Part shown: piece after piece, positions 12,097 through 27,000 of the stretch | How positions within the stretch are numbered: the stretch's first letter is position 1 | Layout: every line of letters begins with the position of its first letter | Origin: Hemicentrotus pulcherrimus | Taxonomy: Eukaryota; Echinodermata; Echinoidea; Camarodonta; Strongylocentrotidae | NCBI GenBank assembly: GCA_003118195.1 | Contig: BEXV01001444.1 | Span: 18,961-82,960, forward strand | Reading direction: 5' to 3' | DNA: 64,000 bases | The notes under the pieces: generated by a model | What the model was told of the DNA's origin: nothing | Databases searched by the model: none | The model's input: the letters and a program-made list of their open reading frames with translations, nothing else | Program-made: the position numbers and the translations under genes

Positions 12097-15000
12097 AAGC
12101 ATAGTGCTTGTAAGTAGGGTCCCAGTTTTACAAAATGATAATGAATGTCATGGTTTTATGCGATTCGCAAAAGGTATGAACGACTTTTTATGGAATTTAA
12201 GACAAATTTGACCGCTCAAAATGTCATTATTGACCTCTTTATAGCAGTGTTCATGTTTTTGTAACCTTTCCGGTCAACATTAGTAATTTTCTTTCCTTAG
12301 CTTGGGTATTTTTATTACTATTTTGTAAAATGAACAATGATTGACCGAATCAGGAGAACTCTCATATCCCTGACCGAATGAAGATGATACAAACAAAGAA
12401 TATGATTTATTTATCTAAAGTTTATCATTGTGACCTAAGAGTAAGAGAAGTTTAGTGTATCAAACTAAACTAAGCAAGCGATAAGCCTTTTTATTTGTGT
12501 AGATAATTCACCCGAATTCATCCCCAGAGGCTCATTCAAAAAACTTTTTTTGCTAATTGTCCACCATTGGTTAAAACTTTGGGCCAATGAGCTGTACCAC
12601 ATACGCATACTTAACGAGAGACTAATGAATTTCCATTATTACTCTTTGCTTTCGGAGTAGCTAGGTGGCCGGTCGTCTGGTATGAATCTTTCGTAAATTT
12701 TGTGATAAACTTAAATTTAGATAGTTATGAATTCAAGTATTATATATGTGCTTTTCAAAAAACACAATTATCACTGTCATTTGTTCTAAGTTCGTTCATT
12801 ACTGTCTATGAAAGAGGACCTTAATCCCATTTTGGTCTGTTATGTGAGTAGCGTTTTTTGTGTACAGTCCCACCCGTTAGTTTTTACAGATTGTTTGAAT
12901 TGTGTTAATGTGTTCAGTGCAATTGTGTGTGATGTGTGTGTGAACTGTGAACATTGCATTGTGCCTTTATTTCCAGGCTCCGCACAGGCTTAACTTTAGA
13001 ATACCGGTAACAATAGGGTTTATGTACATGCAAGTAAGTGGATGCCAGTTGGCTCAGTCAGTACAACTAAAGTAAAGCATCTGCCTGTTAAACCAAAGGC
13101 AAAGTCAGTTCTCAGACTCTGGTTCGATTTCGACCCAGGCGGATGACTGAAGCCTGCGTTGTGTGTTAGGCGCAGGCTATGTTAAGTGGAAAACTCTCCG
13201 TCCCTCGGATAGCACGTTAAATGGAGGCCCCACTTAGAACTTTACGCAATTTGAGCGCTGTATACAGTGAGTTTACGCGCTCACATTGGCTGATCTGCTT
13301 GAGTGGTTTCAAATTCAAGTGAGAGATTGAGGGCTCATTCTCAAACACCATTAACTGTACAAAAGTCACAAGAATTCACTCAAAATCGTTATAGTGGACA
13401 GCGTAGTGATGATTGACACAAAGAGACAAAGGAGGCTGAGGGGTTTTCAAGATTTAGCCCTAATTTTTAATTAGATTTATGTTTCAACAAACAGGAAAGC
13501 AAATTATTTTCATGTTCAAGATACTTAATAATACTATACTAATAGAGACTGCTATAGGTGGCCAATTTTTTTGTTTTTTTGTTTTTTTTGTTTGTTTGTT
13601 TGGGGGGGGGGGGGGGGGGGGGGGNATTCTTTATTTCAGTCCTAGACCGAACACTAAACATACTCCTAAACACAAACATCTGTCATGCTGCAGGAAATTC
13701 AGCTAGAACAAATGAGCCTACCGTAACCTAACACTTTGCCAAGAACCTATTTACAACCCAAACCCTAACCCCATTCAACAAAATAATGCTTGGAGCAAAT
13801 GTCGCAAGATCAAATGTCGAAGCACCGTTTGCATGCCACTTTGAAACTTTCACTTCTTTCCCTTTAATTATGCAGGCACCCATTGTGGAACCAACATCGA
13901 TGAGTGTTCAAGCGATCCATGCCAGAACGGCGGTACGTGTGAAGAAGGTGTCAATGGCTACGTATGCATCTGCGTGGATGGCTGGGGTGGTGGCGACTGC
14001 GAAGACTATGACGGTAATTATCCTTTCAGTTCTGGGAATGGTGTAGGTCGAAATATTCCTGGTAGCACTGTTAAATAGTTTGAAACAAAGATAGCAGTTC
14101 CTTGCTTGGCCAGTTAGGATTGAATATATTTGTGTATCTCTTTATATAGGCATGTGTTTGGTTGCCCTGGCATGCAGGCAAGTGTGGGTCTCTAACTTTC
14201 TGCAGTTTGTGTACATTATTTGCATCAATGCTTTTTGCACGAGGTAGAATACAAATTAGAACTCACTTAACAGAATTTAACAGATATATCTGATAAAGGA
14301 AGGGGAGTAAATGTAAATGATATAAGTGTTGTAATATGTTTATATGATGTACATAGGTAACATAGCCTGTCATTAAATGTAGTTCAAGAGGTGACATAAT
14401 TAAAGAAAGAGGCTTCACCATTTCAGTAACAATGAAAATAAAAATTTCCTAAACATAATGTGATTTGAGTGAAAATGTTATATTTCATATGAGGGTTAAC
14501 CTTGTGAAGACATCCTCATTTAGTATCGATATATATACATGTAATATGAAAATGAATGAAAAATGTGTCCAAATTCTCTTGTTTACTTGCCTACTTGTTC
14601 TTCTTACATTATATTATTATGTCTATGGATCTAAGTGTTAAAATGTAATTGTAGCCAATTTGAGAATCCAAAGTCTGTTATTCTGTGTGTTAAAATGTGC
14701 TGTCACCATCATGGTCAAAGTGATGTAACAGCTGTTTCTCTCTATATTTCATACATCAGTTGTCTGCAACGAGGGCTACTTTGCTGGCCTCAACTCCTGC
14801 TACATGCTCGAGCTCACCAACACCACCACCTACTACTGGGCGGAGCAAACCTGCCAATCCATCGGGGGGCATCTCTTGTTTCCCAGCGACAGCGAGGAGC
14901 AGAGCATCGTTTCTGGTATTCTCAATGACCAGGGGGTCTCCACGGGGGTCAAGCTGATGACGGGGCTGAAGTACGACTCTGGAGACGACTCGGTGGCATT

Positions 15001-18000
15001 CAGTGATGGCTCTGGTAGTCCATCCTTTAATGGATGGGAGTCCTCCAGTCCTTCTGGTAGTATGGAATGCGTTGCTTTGGTAGCGGAGGGGTCATCATGG
15101 GTATGGCAGAATGTGGATTGTACATCAGACAGGGCTTACATCTGTGAACAAGAAAAAGGTAGGTTTACAGAGTTGTGCTTCATTTGTTATATTATGTTCT
15201 AAGCTACATCTGTTAAAGGGACTTGGTATCTTTGCCTCAGATTCTAAACAAAATCCTAGATTTTGCTCATGCTTCAAGCGTAATTATAACCTTTAGGTTA
15301 GTCAGGAACCCCATGACTTTTACAAGCTGATCGCCTGACTGATTATCAAGATATTTATAATTTGAAATCATTTTTTGTTTTCCTAACGGTATTTATAACA
15401 CTACAGTCTACTGGGGGAAATGAGTATGGTAAAATCGGTCACTCAAAGATTTTTACATTTTTGAGGCACTTCATGATCATTTTGAGGCGGAATTTTTGTA
15501 AGGGCCTCTATATTACACCATATCACAGAAACTGATAACACGTAGGGCCTTGCATCTCAGATTTGTCAAACTGGAACATAGTTAAACTATGCCTTTAAGC
15601 TAATGCATCTGTGAACAAGACGAAGGAAAATTTACGGAGTTGTGCTCCATTATATTATGTTTTAACATGTCTGTAGTTTTTTAAAATTTGATACTTGATA
15701 CCGTTGATAAGAGATGATTTGTTTTAAAAACATATGATTACTGTTTTATTAAAGAATTTTGCTACTTGTGATCATAGGCTTCTGTAGAATGGGAAAGTAT
15801 AGGCTAAAGTACAAAGAAGTTCAGGTACCTGTTCCATAAAACTTGTTATCAATAACAACTGCAAAATATCTATGACAAATCTGCTCACAGCCAATTTTAG
15901 GAGCTTATAAAGATTATCGTAATTTGTTATTAATATCGAGTTTCATGAAACAGGGCCCAGAGCGAGGAATAGATGAAAGTCTCACTAGGTAAATTGAATA
16001 AATAAACATTTCTTGAAGTATTAAAGATATAGACCGGTAGTGGTAAAATTGCAGTTCAAGGGTTTTGGGTGCAAAATATCCATTCAGTATTGTTTAAATA
16101 TTGCCTTCAGAGTTCTAGATGGCAATACTTAACCTAAATTTGCAAAAAAAGCATAAATATATGCCCAAATGTTCAATGTTGAAGTGCATTTGCGTTATCT
16201 ATCCAGGCCGGATCGATATGATAATTTACCAAATATATCAATCAGTAGGCGGTTTTCCAGGAAAATTTGCATCATCACATATTGGTCAAAACATATATTT
16301 TCACATGACTGATAATAAGAGCTTCCATGTCATTTTTTGAGAGGAGGGCGTTTCCAAAACTGGTCTACCGGTATACCTTTAAAGTCTACAACTAATTGGT
16401 ATTTTGCATGTTTTTGAGATTTGTAAAAACGTTCTCCATCCCGTAGTCCCATAATTGACAAATTACTTTCTAGCTTTATTATCTTCAATTTCCAAGCACA
16501 TTTTTATTTTAAAGTAGATAAATGAATTACAATCCAAGCCATGTAAATTTTATATATTTCTTTATTTCCCGGTATTATTTTGCTTTTGTTTGATATTTGA
16601 ATCTATTTGATCTTCTTTCTCACCCCAGCTCATGGTGACTTCACCGAATGGGGCAAGTGGGAGGCATGCAGCGTTGCGTGTGGACCAGGTGAGGGTTATC
16701 AGGTCCGGCGCCGCACCTGTACCAACCCCGCCCCTTTTATTGGAGGGGATGATTGCACAGGAAACTACACACAAAACACAACATGTGGGACTGTGTGTCC
16801 CATTGGTAAGTACAAAATCATTCTTCCTTTGAGTAGACTAGGCTATTCTTATCTTTTATTTATAAAAGAAAAGGTGTAAATGTTCACTCCTGAATGATAA
16901 ACACTAATAAACCTAAACAACAACAATTTTTGATCTTTTCCTTCTATAATTTTGATTGTAATATCTATTATTTCATATATGTCACAGTGAGCATTTGGAA
17001 TATTCTATAGATGCCAATATCATTATTGTGATATTTATTTCTTACTTTAGATCTTCTAGTATATTATGTATTGTGCCATGTATTAACTACATGTATCTAT
17101 CTGTTATTTGTGAAAGTATGTTGTTTTTTAAAAAACATGCTCTCATTACATAAGGTTATGCTGTTGAAATAAAGGAAGCTTGATCTGATGAATTACTGAG
17201 AAAATGTACTTTTTTTCTCTGTTCAGTTGACTGTGCACAGGGGAGAATGGTGTGTAATCATCCTAGTAATAATTTCTGTAGCTCTTTGGAAGCGCATAGA
17301 GACTAAGTATTATGTGCTATACAAGAATACTTTTCTTCCTCTTCACAGTTGAGTGTCCGTCCGGTTTCATCACCAACTACGATACTTGCTACCTCCTCCA
17401 AGTCAACGAAACAGCCACGTACGATGACGCTAAAGCCGACTGCCAGAACCTGACCATCTACGGCGGCCATCTTCTCTTCGTTAACGATATGGATGAGGAA
17501 TCATTCCTTTCTAACATCCTTGCTGATTACTACGCCGATGACTCCCTCAAGTATTTCACGGGGCTCAAGATCAACGTGACCTCGGGCAATGTGACCTTTG
17601 ACTGGGAGTACGGGTCATCAAGCGAGGGGGTGAACCTGACCTCTTGGGAGGTGGCCGGGAGTTCGATGTGGTCCGGCGGGTCGGCTGATACCAGCGATAC
17701 GGACAATGAGTGTGTTCTCCTAGAGAAGTCAGGGTCAACATGGAAAGCTGTCAATGAAGAGTGCTCACAAAACCTCGGCTATGTTTGCGAAGTGAATCTA
17801 GGTAAGTTATCCCTCTTTACATTATCTCACTTTAATACTTTTGCGCAAGTCAATTTTTACAATCTCGCAAACAATGCCTCCTGTTCATCCAAGCGTGATA
17901 CAAAATGATTCGGGATATAACACTCTTTTGAAACATGTATTATAACGTTTCGTTCATAGCTGACTTTTTAAAAATAAATGACAATTTTCTGAGTGTAAAC

Positions 18001-21000
18001 TTTTTCTTACTCACACGGTAGGTATGATGCAGTGATTCATGATTGCAAACCTGCAAACATAGTCTTTACACTATATATAACTATCAGACATTGTACATGT
18101 ATATCTTAATACAAGGATGTTCTATTGTATGTCTATTCCTCAGGTGATGGGAACTGGGGGGCGTGGCATCCCTGGGGAGAATGTAACTCCACTTGTGGGA
18201 GTGGCCACCAGACCAGGGTCCGCCTCTGCGATGATCCCGCCCCTGTCCTGGGCGGGGCTAACTGTACCGGAATCTCGGAGGAGACGAGAGTATGCGCAGG
18301 AGCCTGCCCCTCTGGTAATTATGAAGTTCTTCTTCCAAACAGATTGTGTATTAAACATAATAGTAGAGTTCAATTCCTATATCAAGCAATACATGATACT
18401 TTAATAAGAATGCATGAACATCCTGGACACTTTTTGTGGTGAAAAACTACATCTGGGCCCCGTTGCACAAAACTTACCATTGACGGTGACTTTGCCATCA
18501 ATGGTAACTACCATGGAAACCTTGAGTTTAATGCCATCTTGTACTTGTTATACCTGTCTGTTTGGCTCACTATTGTAATATTTACTTTATCTAAAAGTTG
18601 ATTGTATTACTTGTAAACATGATCAGTTTTGGTCCTTTGACCTTTGAATGATGTTTATTTTGTGTACCTATGTCTTTTAAACCGAAAAAAAGGGGGGGGG
18701 GGAATGGTAGCTGCCATTGATAGCAAAGTTACCATCAATGGTACATGTACGGTAAGTTTTATGCAACAAGGCCATGTTGTGGGTATACTTAACCATTAAT
18801 AGACAGCATCATTTATTTTGGGGTAGCATCCATGTTCATGTACGTGCAATGTAAAGACTTTGAGAGATTGATTACAGTAGGAAGATTTCTTGCTTCAAAA
18901 GGATACAACTTCAATGAAAGACTTACCCAATCGCAGTGAAAAAATGCATGTGAATCCCTAAAAACAATACATATGCACAACATTATTTTCATGTTTAATA
19001 TATCAACACCATATTCTTGTTGATTTAAACAAAGGAGATTTTCCTGAGAGCATTTGGAAATTTTTATATATAAATTGTTCTGTAATAAATCTAGCCATTA
19101 TGTATATTGTCCTAGCCATGTTTTTCATAAAATCCAGGGTTTACTTATTCTCAGCTTAGACGTACATGTACGGATCCAACAAAAGTTATAAAGCAACAGG
19201 TCGAGGTGTGACTGATCATTTGATATGGTTTGTAATTATCAGGGAAAGGGAAGGAATCACCACAATAAATTCCTTTCTCTTCTTTTATTCAGTGACCTGC
19301 CCGGATAGATTCCACGCTTTCGGTGAAAGCTGCTTCAAGGTGATGAACTACAATGTAGATTTCACAGACCAGAACTCTGCCATGGAAGCCTGCATCTCAC
19401 TGACCAATGACACCGGTCATCTCGCTTATGTCCAATCATCCGCCGAACTCGAGTTCCTTGGATTCAGGCTGGAGGAGTCGTAGTTAGACAACAAGAGGGC
19501 ACCGGTCTACGTCGGACTGACGCACGACAACGGAGACCTATACTACGCCAACGACACCATGATGGTGAATGTGACGGGATGGAACACTGAGGAACTGTGG
19601 GTAACAGACTATCCGTCGTCTAATGACTGGCAGTGTGTGGCGATGTTTTACGATGAGGACCGTCATCAATGGCTATTACGTGACATTCCGTGTTACAGAG
19701 AGCTGGGGTACATCTGCGAGATCACACAGAGTAAGTACAGGGAACTCTAAGATGTTTATCAAAACCATGGGATCGTTTGCGCAAGTCGATTTATGTACTC
19801 TCACAAACAATGCCACCTGTTCACCCAAGCATGAACACATGCCACACAAAAATGATACTAAATGATTTGGGATTAAAAAAACACTCTTTCATATGATGTA
19901 CAATTTACTGTTCATAGATGATTTTAAAAATAATTAGCAATTTTCTAGGTGTAAGCTTGTTTATGACTCACATGGTAAAACCGTGTAAAATTGAAGTATC
20001 TTTACTAGAGCTGAGTCTGTATAGTTGACCGATGAGGTGAGGACCTTAAAATAAAAAGGTACTCGGTTGCCAATTTGTGTATGCACTTAAAAACAATCAA
20101 AGCAACCTTGTAATAATAATAATATCAGAGAATATTTATTAAGTGCATGATGAACTTAAAATTTCTCTATGCGCTTCACACATGACAAATTTGAATATAC
20201 ATTGTATATATATACCACATAATAAATAACGAAGTAGATAAAGCAAATAACAAAAAAAATTAATGAGAAAGTAAACCAATTCACCTACAATTAGAAATTT
20301 TCTTCTTAACATGCATCCAATGTTACTGCTTCAACAAAAGTGTTGCAAATAAAGTTAATGAATATATTCGTACACATATTACTTTGTTTCATCTTTAGCT
20401 GCTGGTAACTGGGGTTCCTGGTTAGGTTGGACTATGTGTGACACAACCTGCGGCAACGGCACCCAGGTCAGGGAGCGACTCTGTGACAATCCTCCGGTAA
20501 TACTCAATGGAACAGCTTGTGCAGGAGATGCAAACGAAACAAGGGCTTGTGCAGGGCCTTGCGATGTTGGTATGTTATGCCCAATTACCTTTATAACAGT
20601 CTAACCTGTATTTAAAGACTGCTTTAATAACGGAGACACAGTAGTTGTCTTGACTACTTCAGTCGCAGATCTACTAAAGTTTTGTAATGGATTTTAGAGA
20701 TTAAAGAATTTGGGATGTTGGTATGCTGTGCCCATCTACCTTTTAACAGTCTTACCTGTATTATAAAGACTGCTTAACGGAGACAAAGTAGCTGTCTTGA
20801 CTACTTAAGTAGTCAGTTCTACTAAAGTTTTGTAATGGATTAAAGAGATCAAAGATTTGGATTGGGGACACTGAAGGTACTGAAAATGGGAAGAGTATGG
20901 GAGTATGGGAAGAGTGTAGTGAAGGAAGCTACAGCAGTCTTGCCGGTATCAGTGGTGAATTTGAAGTTCATGAATAGTCTGTTGAATGCTACACCCTCAG

Positions 21001-24000
21001 TAAAGAAGTCATAATCAGATACACAGTTGAAGGATTTAGACTTTGAAGGGGGGGGGGGGGGGNTGTACTGGAGGAAGCTACAGCAGTCTTGCCGGTATCA
21101 GTGGTGAATTTGAAGTGTTAAGAGTCTATTGAATGCTACACCCTCAGTAAAGAAGTCATAATCAGATACACAGTCTGTAGGATTTAGACTTTGAAGGTGG
21201 GGGGGGGGGGCATTTTTCAGTTTGTTCAAAGACCAACCTATTATCAGGGGGGTGTTTCACAAAACTTGTCATCAGTGACAAATGACAGTTTTTGTTATAA
21301 GCTACTGAAATCCTTGCTTCTGATTGGTTATCAGCAGATTTGTCACTGAATTTGGTCATTTGTCATTGAAAAAAGGCTTTGTGAAATGCCCCCCAGATTT
21401 GGTATGTACATCATTCTGCTTTGCCTTTGCAGAAAAAATATTCTTCTTCTTGTTTAGGGCAATCCTTCCATTACTTTTCAAACTCTATCTCATTTTGCTT
21501 TTAGTCACCTGTCCATACGGCTTTGATGTCTACCATGACAGCTGCTACAAGTTCTTTGTCAACGAAACCGAACATGACACGCTCGACAACGCAAACGTCA
21601 CCTGCAAGATCCTAACAAACGACACCGGTCGGGTGGTTCGTGTGGACAGCTACGATGAACAGTTCTTCCTGAACTGGGGGCTAAAGGATCGCGCTGTAGG
21701 CCGTGGGGACAGGGTATTAGTCGGGCACACGTACGATAGCTCTAGTTCGACGATGCTCTACTATGGTTCGTCTGGAAGTGGTCCTTCGAGCTCGGAGTGG
21801 CCTGATGGTGATTGGTGGGCTAGTCGTTACCCAAGGAATGTAGCAAGCAAGGAGTGCGTTGCATTGGTTTATAATTACCCATCTCATGAATGGCTGTTTG
21901 GTGATGTTTTCTGTACGGATCAGAATGGATTCATCTGTGAGATCCCACAAAGTAAGTATTTTCATTCTTTGTTACTATTAGCCCTCAACAAAAAAGATGT
22001 TGTATTGCCCTTTAGGTGCCAAAACATGGGTCGGTCGGTCAGAATTTTTTTTTTCCCTCCATCTTTGGGCTGATATTTCTCAGTTTTTAATGCTTTAATG
22101 TTTTCTTTCTAAAAAACAACTTTTAAAAAAAGCCAGCCGTACATTTCAAGATTTTGGGGTCAGTCGCAAAGGGTAATACAAAATATTTTTTTAGGCCTTA
22201 TTGTCATTATGTGATGTTACCTGTGCCAGGGAGGGGTAAAAGCAAACCTTACCACTAAAATGACTCGTAGGAAATCTTTTCTTGGTAAAACACTCTTTTG
22301 TTTAAGTCAAGATGAATTCTGACAACCATGCCCCTATCCTTGATGGCAAGTTTTGTCAAGATAGCCTCAATGACACTAGGTCTTTGTCATCGACCCATCT
22401 GAATTCATCTGAATTTATAGTCTAGATACATAGTTTCATTCATTCAAAATGTATCCTTGATTTTTTCCAGCAATTTACTCATGTGCAATTCAGTTACTTT
22501 TTACTGCGATATCTCTTGAAATGTAAAATTGTCTTCACCATCAATGTTTTATTCATGCACAATTCAATTAATTGTAACTGCGATACATGGAAATGAATCA
22601 ATAAATACCATTTATCTATCAAGCACTTCAACATTTTCTTTTCTCCATGTTAGCTCCTGGTGGAGTAGGTGAGTGGGGTCCCTGGAGCCAGTGCACAGAC
22701 AGCTGCGGGAGCGGTACCCAGATACGGACCAGGGAGTGTGACAGCCCCGCCCCCGTCCTTGATGGCCAGTTCTGTCAGGATAGCCTCAATGACACTAGAT
22801 CCTGAGTAGACAGGTGCCCTGTTGGTAAGTGCTTGGTTGGACACCTCCTGTGCCCTATAGGAGCTTGTTTGAACCTGATAATGCTCAGAGTGCGTTCATA
22901 TCATTTCACATTTCAAATTATATAATAATAATAACAATAATAATAATCTTTTAAAGTCCACTCCAAATTTTATTAAGTAAAACCGAAAATGGAAATTCTT
23001 TTTGCCCAATTGATTGATATATAAAATGATGAGTCTTTAGGAGCTAGATATACCGTCATGAATGTGAAGGAGATGTACATGTCAAACTCTTGTTTGATGA
23101 TTGGCCGCTCTGCAGAGGATAAAAGAGATTCTGATGAATTCATAGTTAGTGTCAGTTATTTGCATGACATCAAAAACAGGCTATGAAAGGAAATTATACC
23201 AAAATAATCTCATGAATATATCTCACTGAAAAAATGATTTTGTCAAAATGGAAACGTGAGCCATACTTCCGCAGTATACACATGCAACATGGACTTTTGT
23301 ATTTGGTTTTGGTAGATTCAATGCATGAGCGTAAGGATCAAACATTAAGATTTTCTTTTGTGATTGGAAACCTCTCATGATCCAAAGATTCACACATCAT
23401 ATTAGTTTCTCCTGTAGAAAAAGTGTTTCATATGCCATGTTGATTGGTGATACTTGTCAAATATCTGAAACTTTTTACCTGCAACCTAAGTATACTGCAC
23501 AAAGAGGAATCAATCTATATTTTCACCAAGAAGCAAGCATGTAAATTGTGTTTTAACCCACTGCCTACCGGAACTGGTCCCTTTATTATGCCTATGGGAA
23601 ATAGAGAATTCAGTAGTCAACGGGTTTAGAAATCCTTTCCCAATTATTTTGCAGTCACATGCCCTGATGACTGGATAACGGGACATGACAGCTGTTACAA
23701 ACAGGTTCTGGATAGTATGGCCGACTACAGCAATGCTAATCACTCATGCACCATGATGACCAATGAAACAGGACATCTTCTCTACATCAATAACCAGACC
23801 GAGCTTGATGAGGTATGACCTTGTCACATATGACCCCTATCGACCGTTGAACTTATTGTGTGATCTTGGGAACTTTGACCAAGTACATGTATTATTGGAG
23901 TGTGATGTGTAGTGATACAGCAAATCTTCTCTACATCAATAACGTGACTAAATTTGATGAGGAATAGTTATCTGTATGATCTTTAGACATGGTCCCTTTA

Positions 24001-27000
24001 GACCTTTGACCAATGGTTCTAATTGCACCATAATGTCAACAATACATGACATCTTCTCTACATAAATAACAACACTGAGTTTGACTGAGTATAGTTGTCT
24101 GCCTGACCTTGCCACATGAATCTATTGATGTTGCCCTCATGACATGATTCATCTGACCTTTGACCTTTGACTTAAGTTTAGATACAGATTATTCTAATCT
24201 ATTCACGAATAAAATCTCAGACTGCCAGACCTTGGGGATGCAAAATGTAAATCCAATATCCTACCCCGCAGTGTGGGATAATGAGGGGTACATGGAAATG
24301 GAATGATCATTGACGATGATGAGGAGGAAGATGACGAAGATGATCGCTGGTAGGTGCCAGTAAGCAATTCTCATTAAAGACCTATCAGGAATACGCAAGC
24401 CCTCCAAAACTTATCTTAAAATGTAACTGTAGCAGCAGGATGAGTTTTTGAAAGTATTTCACAATTTCAGATCAAAAGACTCTGTGGTTTTCTCTCCATG
24501 ATTGAAAATTGAAGCCCTTTTGGGTTGAACAAGATATGGACTGTAATTTTGCTAATGATGAATATTTTGCCACCATAATTTTTTCAAATGTTGGCAATAT
24601 TGAGTTTTTACAACATTTTGGCCCTTTTACAAGTTTATAATTTCACAGTGCAAATCCCAGCAACACCATTCATTAAGCACCATACTGTACATATTGAAAT
24701 GCAAAACATTAGCTCAGAAGTCTAAGGTGAGCTTTCATACTCTTTTCTGTTTATATATTATAAATGACGCCTGGCTGGAATGCTCCCCAGGGAGTGGAGA
24801 ATGTGCATACATTGTGTGCGGGTGAGCCTGAATCCGATGACCGGGGTAATAATATACATGTATATATCTGTAAAGCGCTTTGATAGGGTCCACCTGAAAA
24901 GCGCCGTATAAGAAATAGTTATTATTATTATTATTATTATTTATTAATTTATGCCAATCTATGTTCATTGTAATTGATATGTACATTATATTTTGTGATT
25001 ATGCACGTTTTTATCTGAACTATATCACAGTTCAGCCATCAACGGCTGCAAAGACATGTTTAAATAAACCTTGATATTGAAATGGAGTTGAATTGAATTG
25101 TTATGTTAATCTTTAATAGGTGAGCTGGTTGTTCAAGAAGCGTGGTGAATCCGAGAGCATCGAATACCTGACTGGTCTCCTGTACGAATCCAGCACCCTC
25201 TCCTTCGACGACGGCATTGGAGCTCCGGACGCGACCTCCTGGAGAACCCTAGAGGGCGCCCCGTGGGTCAAGAATTATNCGACTACAGCAATGCTAATCA
25301 CTCATGCACCATGATGACCAATGAAACAGGACATCTTCTCTACATCAATAACCAGACCGAGCTTGATGAGGTATAAACTTATGTGACACATGACCCCTAT
25401 CGACCTTATTGTGTGATCTTGTGAACTTTGACCAAGTACATGTATATTTAGAGTTTGATGTGTGGTGATAGAGCACATCTTCTCTACATAAATAATCACA
25501 CTGAACTAAATGGGGTATATAGTTGTCTGCCTGACCTTGCCACACAACCATATTGATGTTTGACCTCATGACATGATTCCTCTGACCTTTGACCTTTGAA
25601 TTAAGATTAGATATAGATTATTATAATCTATTCATGAATGCCGCAATGTAGCAAAACACTGGCAAAAAACCATCTGACTGCCAGACCTTGCGAATGCATA
25701 ATGTAAGTACAATGTCCTACTCCACAGTGTGGGATAATGAGGGGTACTGAAATGGAATGATGATAGATGATGATGAGCAGGAGGATGACGAAGATGATTG
25801 TTGGTAGGTGCTTGTAAGCATCTATCATTAAAGCCCTTATCAGGGGTTTGTAAGCCCTCAAAAACTGATCTCAAAATGTATCTGTAGCAGCAAGATCAGT
25901 TCATGAAAGTATTGCACAATTTCAGATCAAAAGACTCTGTGGTTTTTCTCTCTATGAGTTGAAATTGAAGCCCTCATTTTTTTCTTCAATAACGAACTAT
26001 CAAAAAAGGTAAATTTTTAAGATTTGTGACTATGCTTTGAGAAACCTTGAGAAACCAATGCCAGGAATGGTTAGTAGAACTAGTGGAATGAACGTCCTGC
26101 CATAGTTGAGTCCAACTTAAAACCAATCTTAGTCTTTGTGAAACACTCCCGAGAACTCCCAGGAGAGCTTTCATACTCTTTACTTTGATCTTTAATACAC
26201 TGTAGGTGAGCTGGTTATTCAAGAAGCGCGGGGATTCAGAGAGCATCGAGTACCTGACCGGTCTCCTTTACGAATCCAGCACCCTCTCCTTCGACGATGG
26301 CATCGGAGCTCCCGACGCGACCTCCTGGAGAACCCTAGAGGGCGCCCCGTGGGTCAAGAATTATCCCGTTGGCGCAGGAACATGCGTTGGATTGGCGTAT
26401 AATGATAAAACATGGGAATGGAGACTGATCAACGTTGCCTGCGATGATTCGATGGTTTACATCTGCGAGATCACACAGAGTAAGTTCCAATAATCTACAT
26501 TTGCCACTCCCAACCCAGGTGTTAAATGGGTACCGGTAGAAAAGGAATTCCTTGAATGCTGTGAGCGCCAAAATCGGCTGCCTAGCAAAGCATGGGTAAC
26601 GGTGGAGCGCCTTGAGCACAATGCAATGTGGATATGTGCGCTATATAAATATCCAATATTATTATTATTCAATTTGTGATAGTATGTTGATCAAACAATC
26701 CCAATGATTTTCTACTCTAGATTTGTTGATTTGTTTTTATATCTTTTTGTTATTTTAATGTGGTATAGGGCAAAACAAAGGAAAGAGATTCTCATACAAA
26801 TGAGAACTTTTGGCCTGAATGGCCTGCATTAAATCTATTTTGTGTGATACAAATTAACTGTGCAGCACAGAAGAATTTATTTATTTACCCATTTATCTAT
26901 TTATCCATTCATTAATTCATGTAATTATCTACTTGATAATTATTTATTTATTCATTTGTGTCTGTATTTATCAATATATTTATCGTTAGTGTCTTTTTTT

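Larger units (their letters stand above)
23720..26370. repeat. Two head-to-tail copies of the CTLD5 split-exon region, joined at N 25279
   Basis: Exon 17, its intron and exon 18 appear twice. The 91-base exon 17 overlap is identical, introns differ by substitutions and indels, and only the first copy has a SINE at 24740-24960. Best read as two haplotypes or a recent tandem duplication. Confidence 0.8.

Noticed and set aside
24290..24350. GATGATGAGGAGGAAGATGAC as acidic coding exon
   Set aside because: Simple repeat within intron; no splice sites, and present in diverged form in the second haplotype copy (25765-25800).
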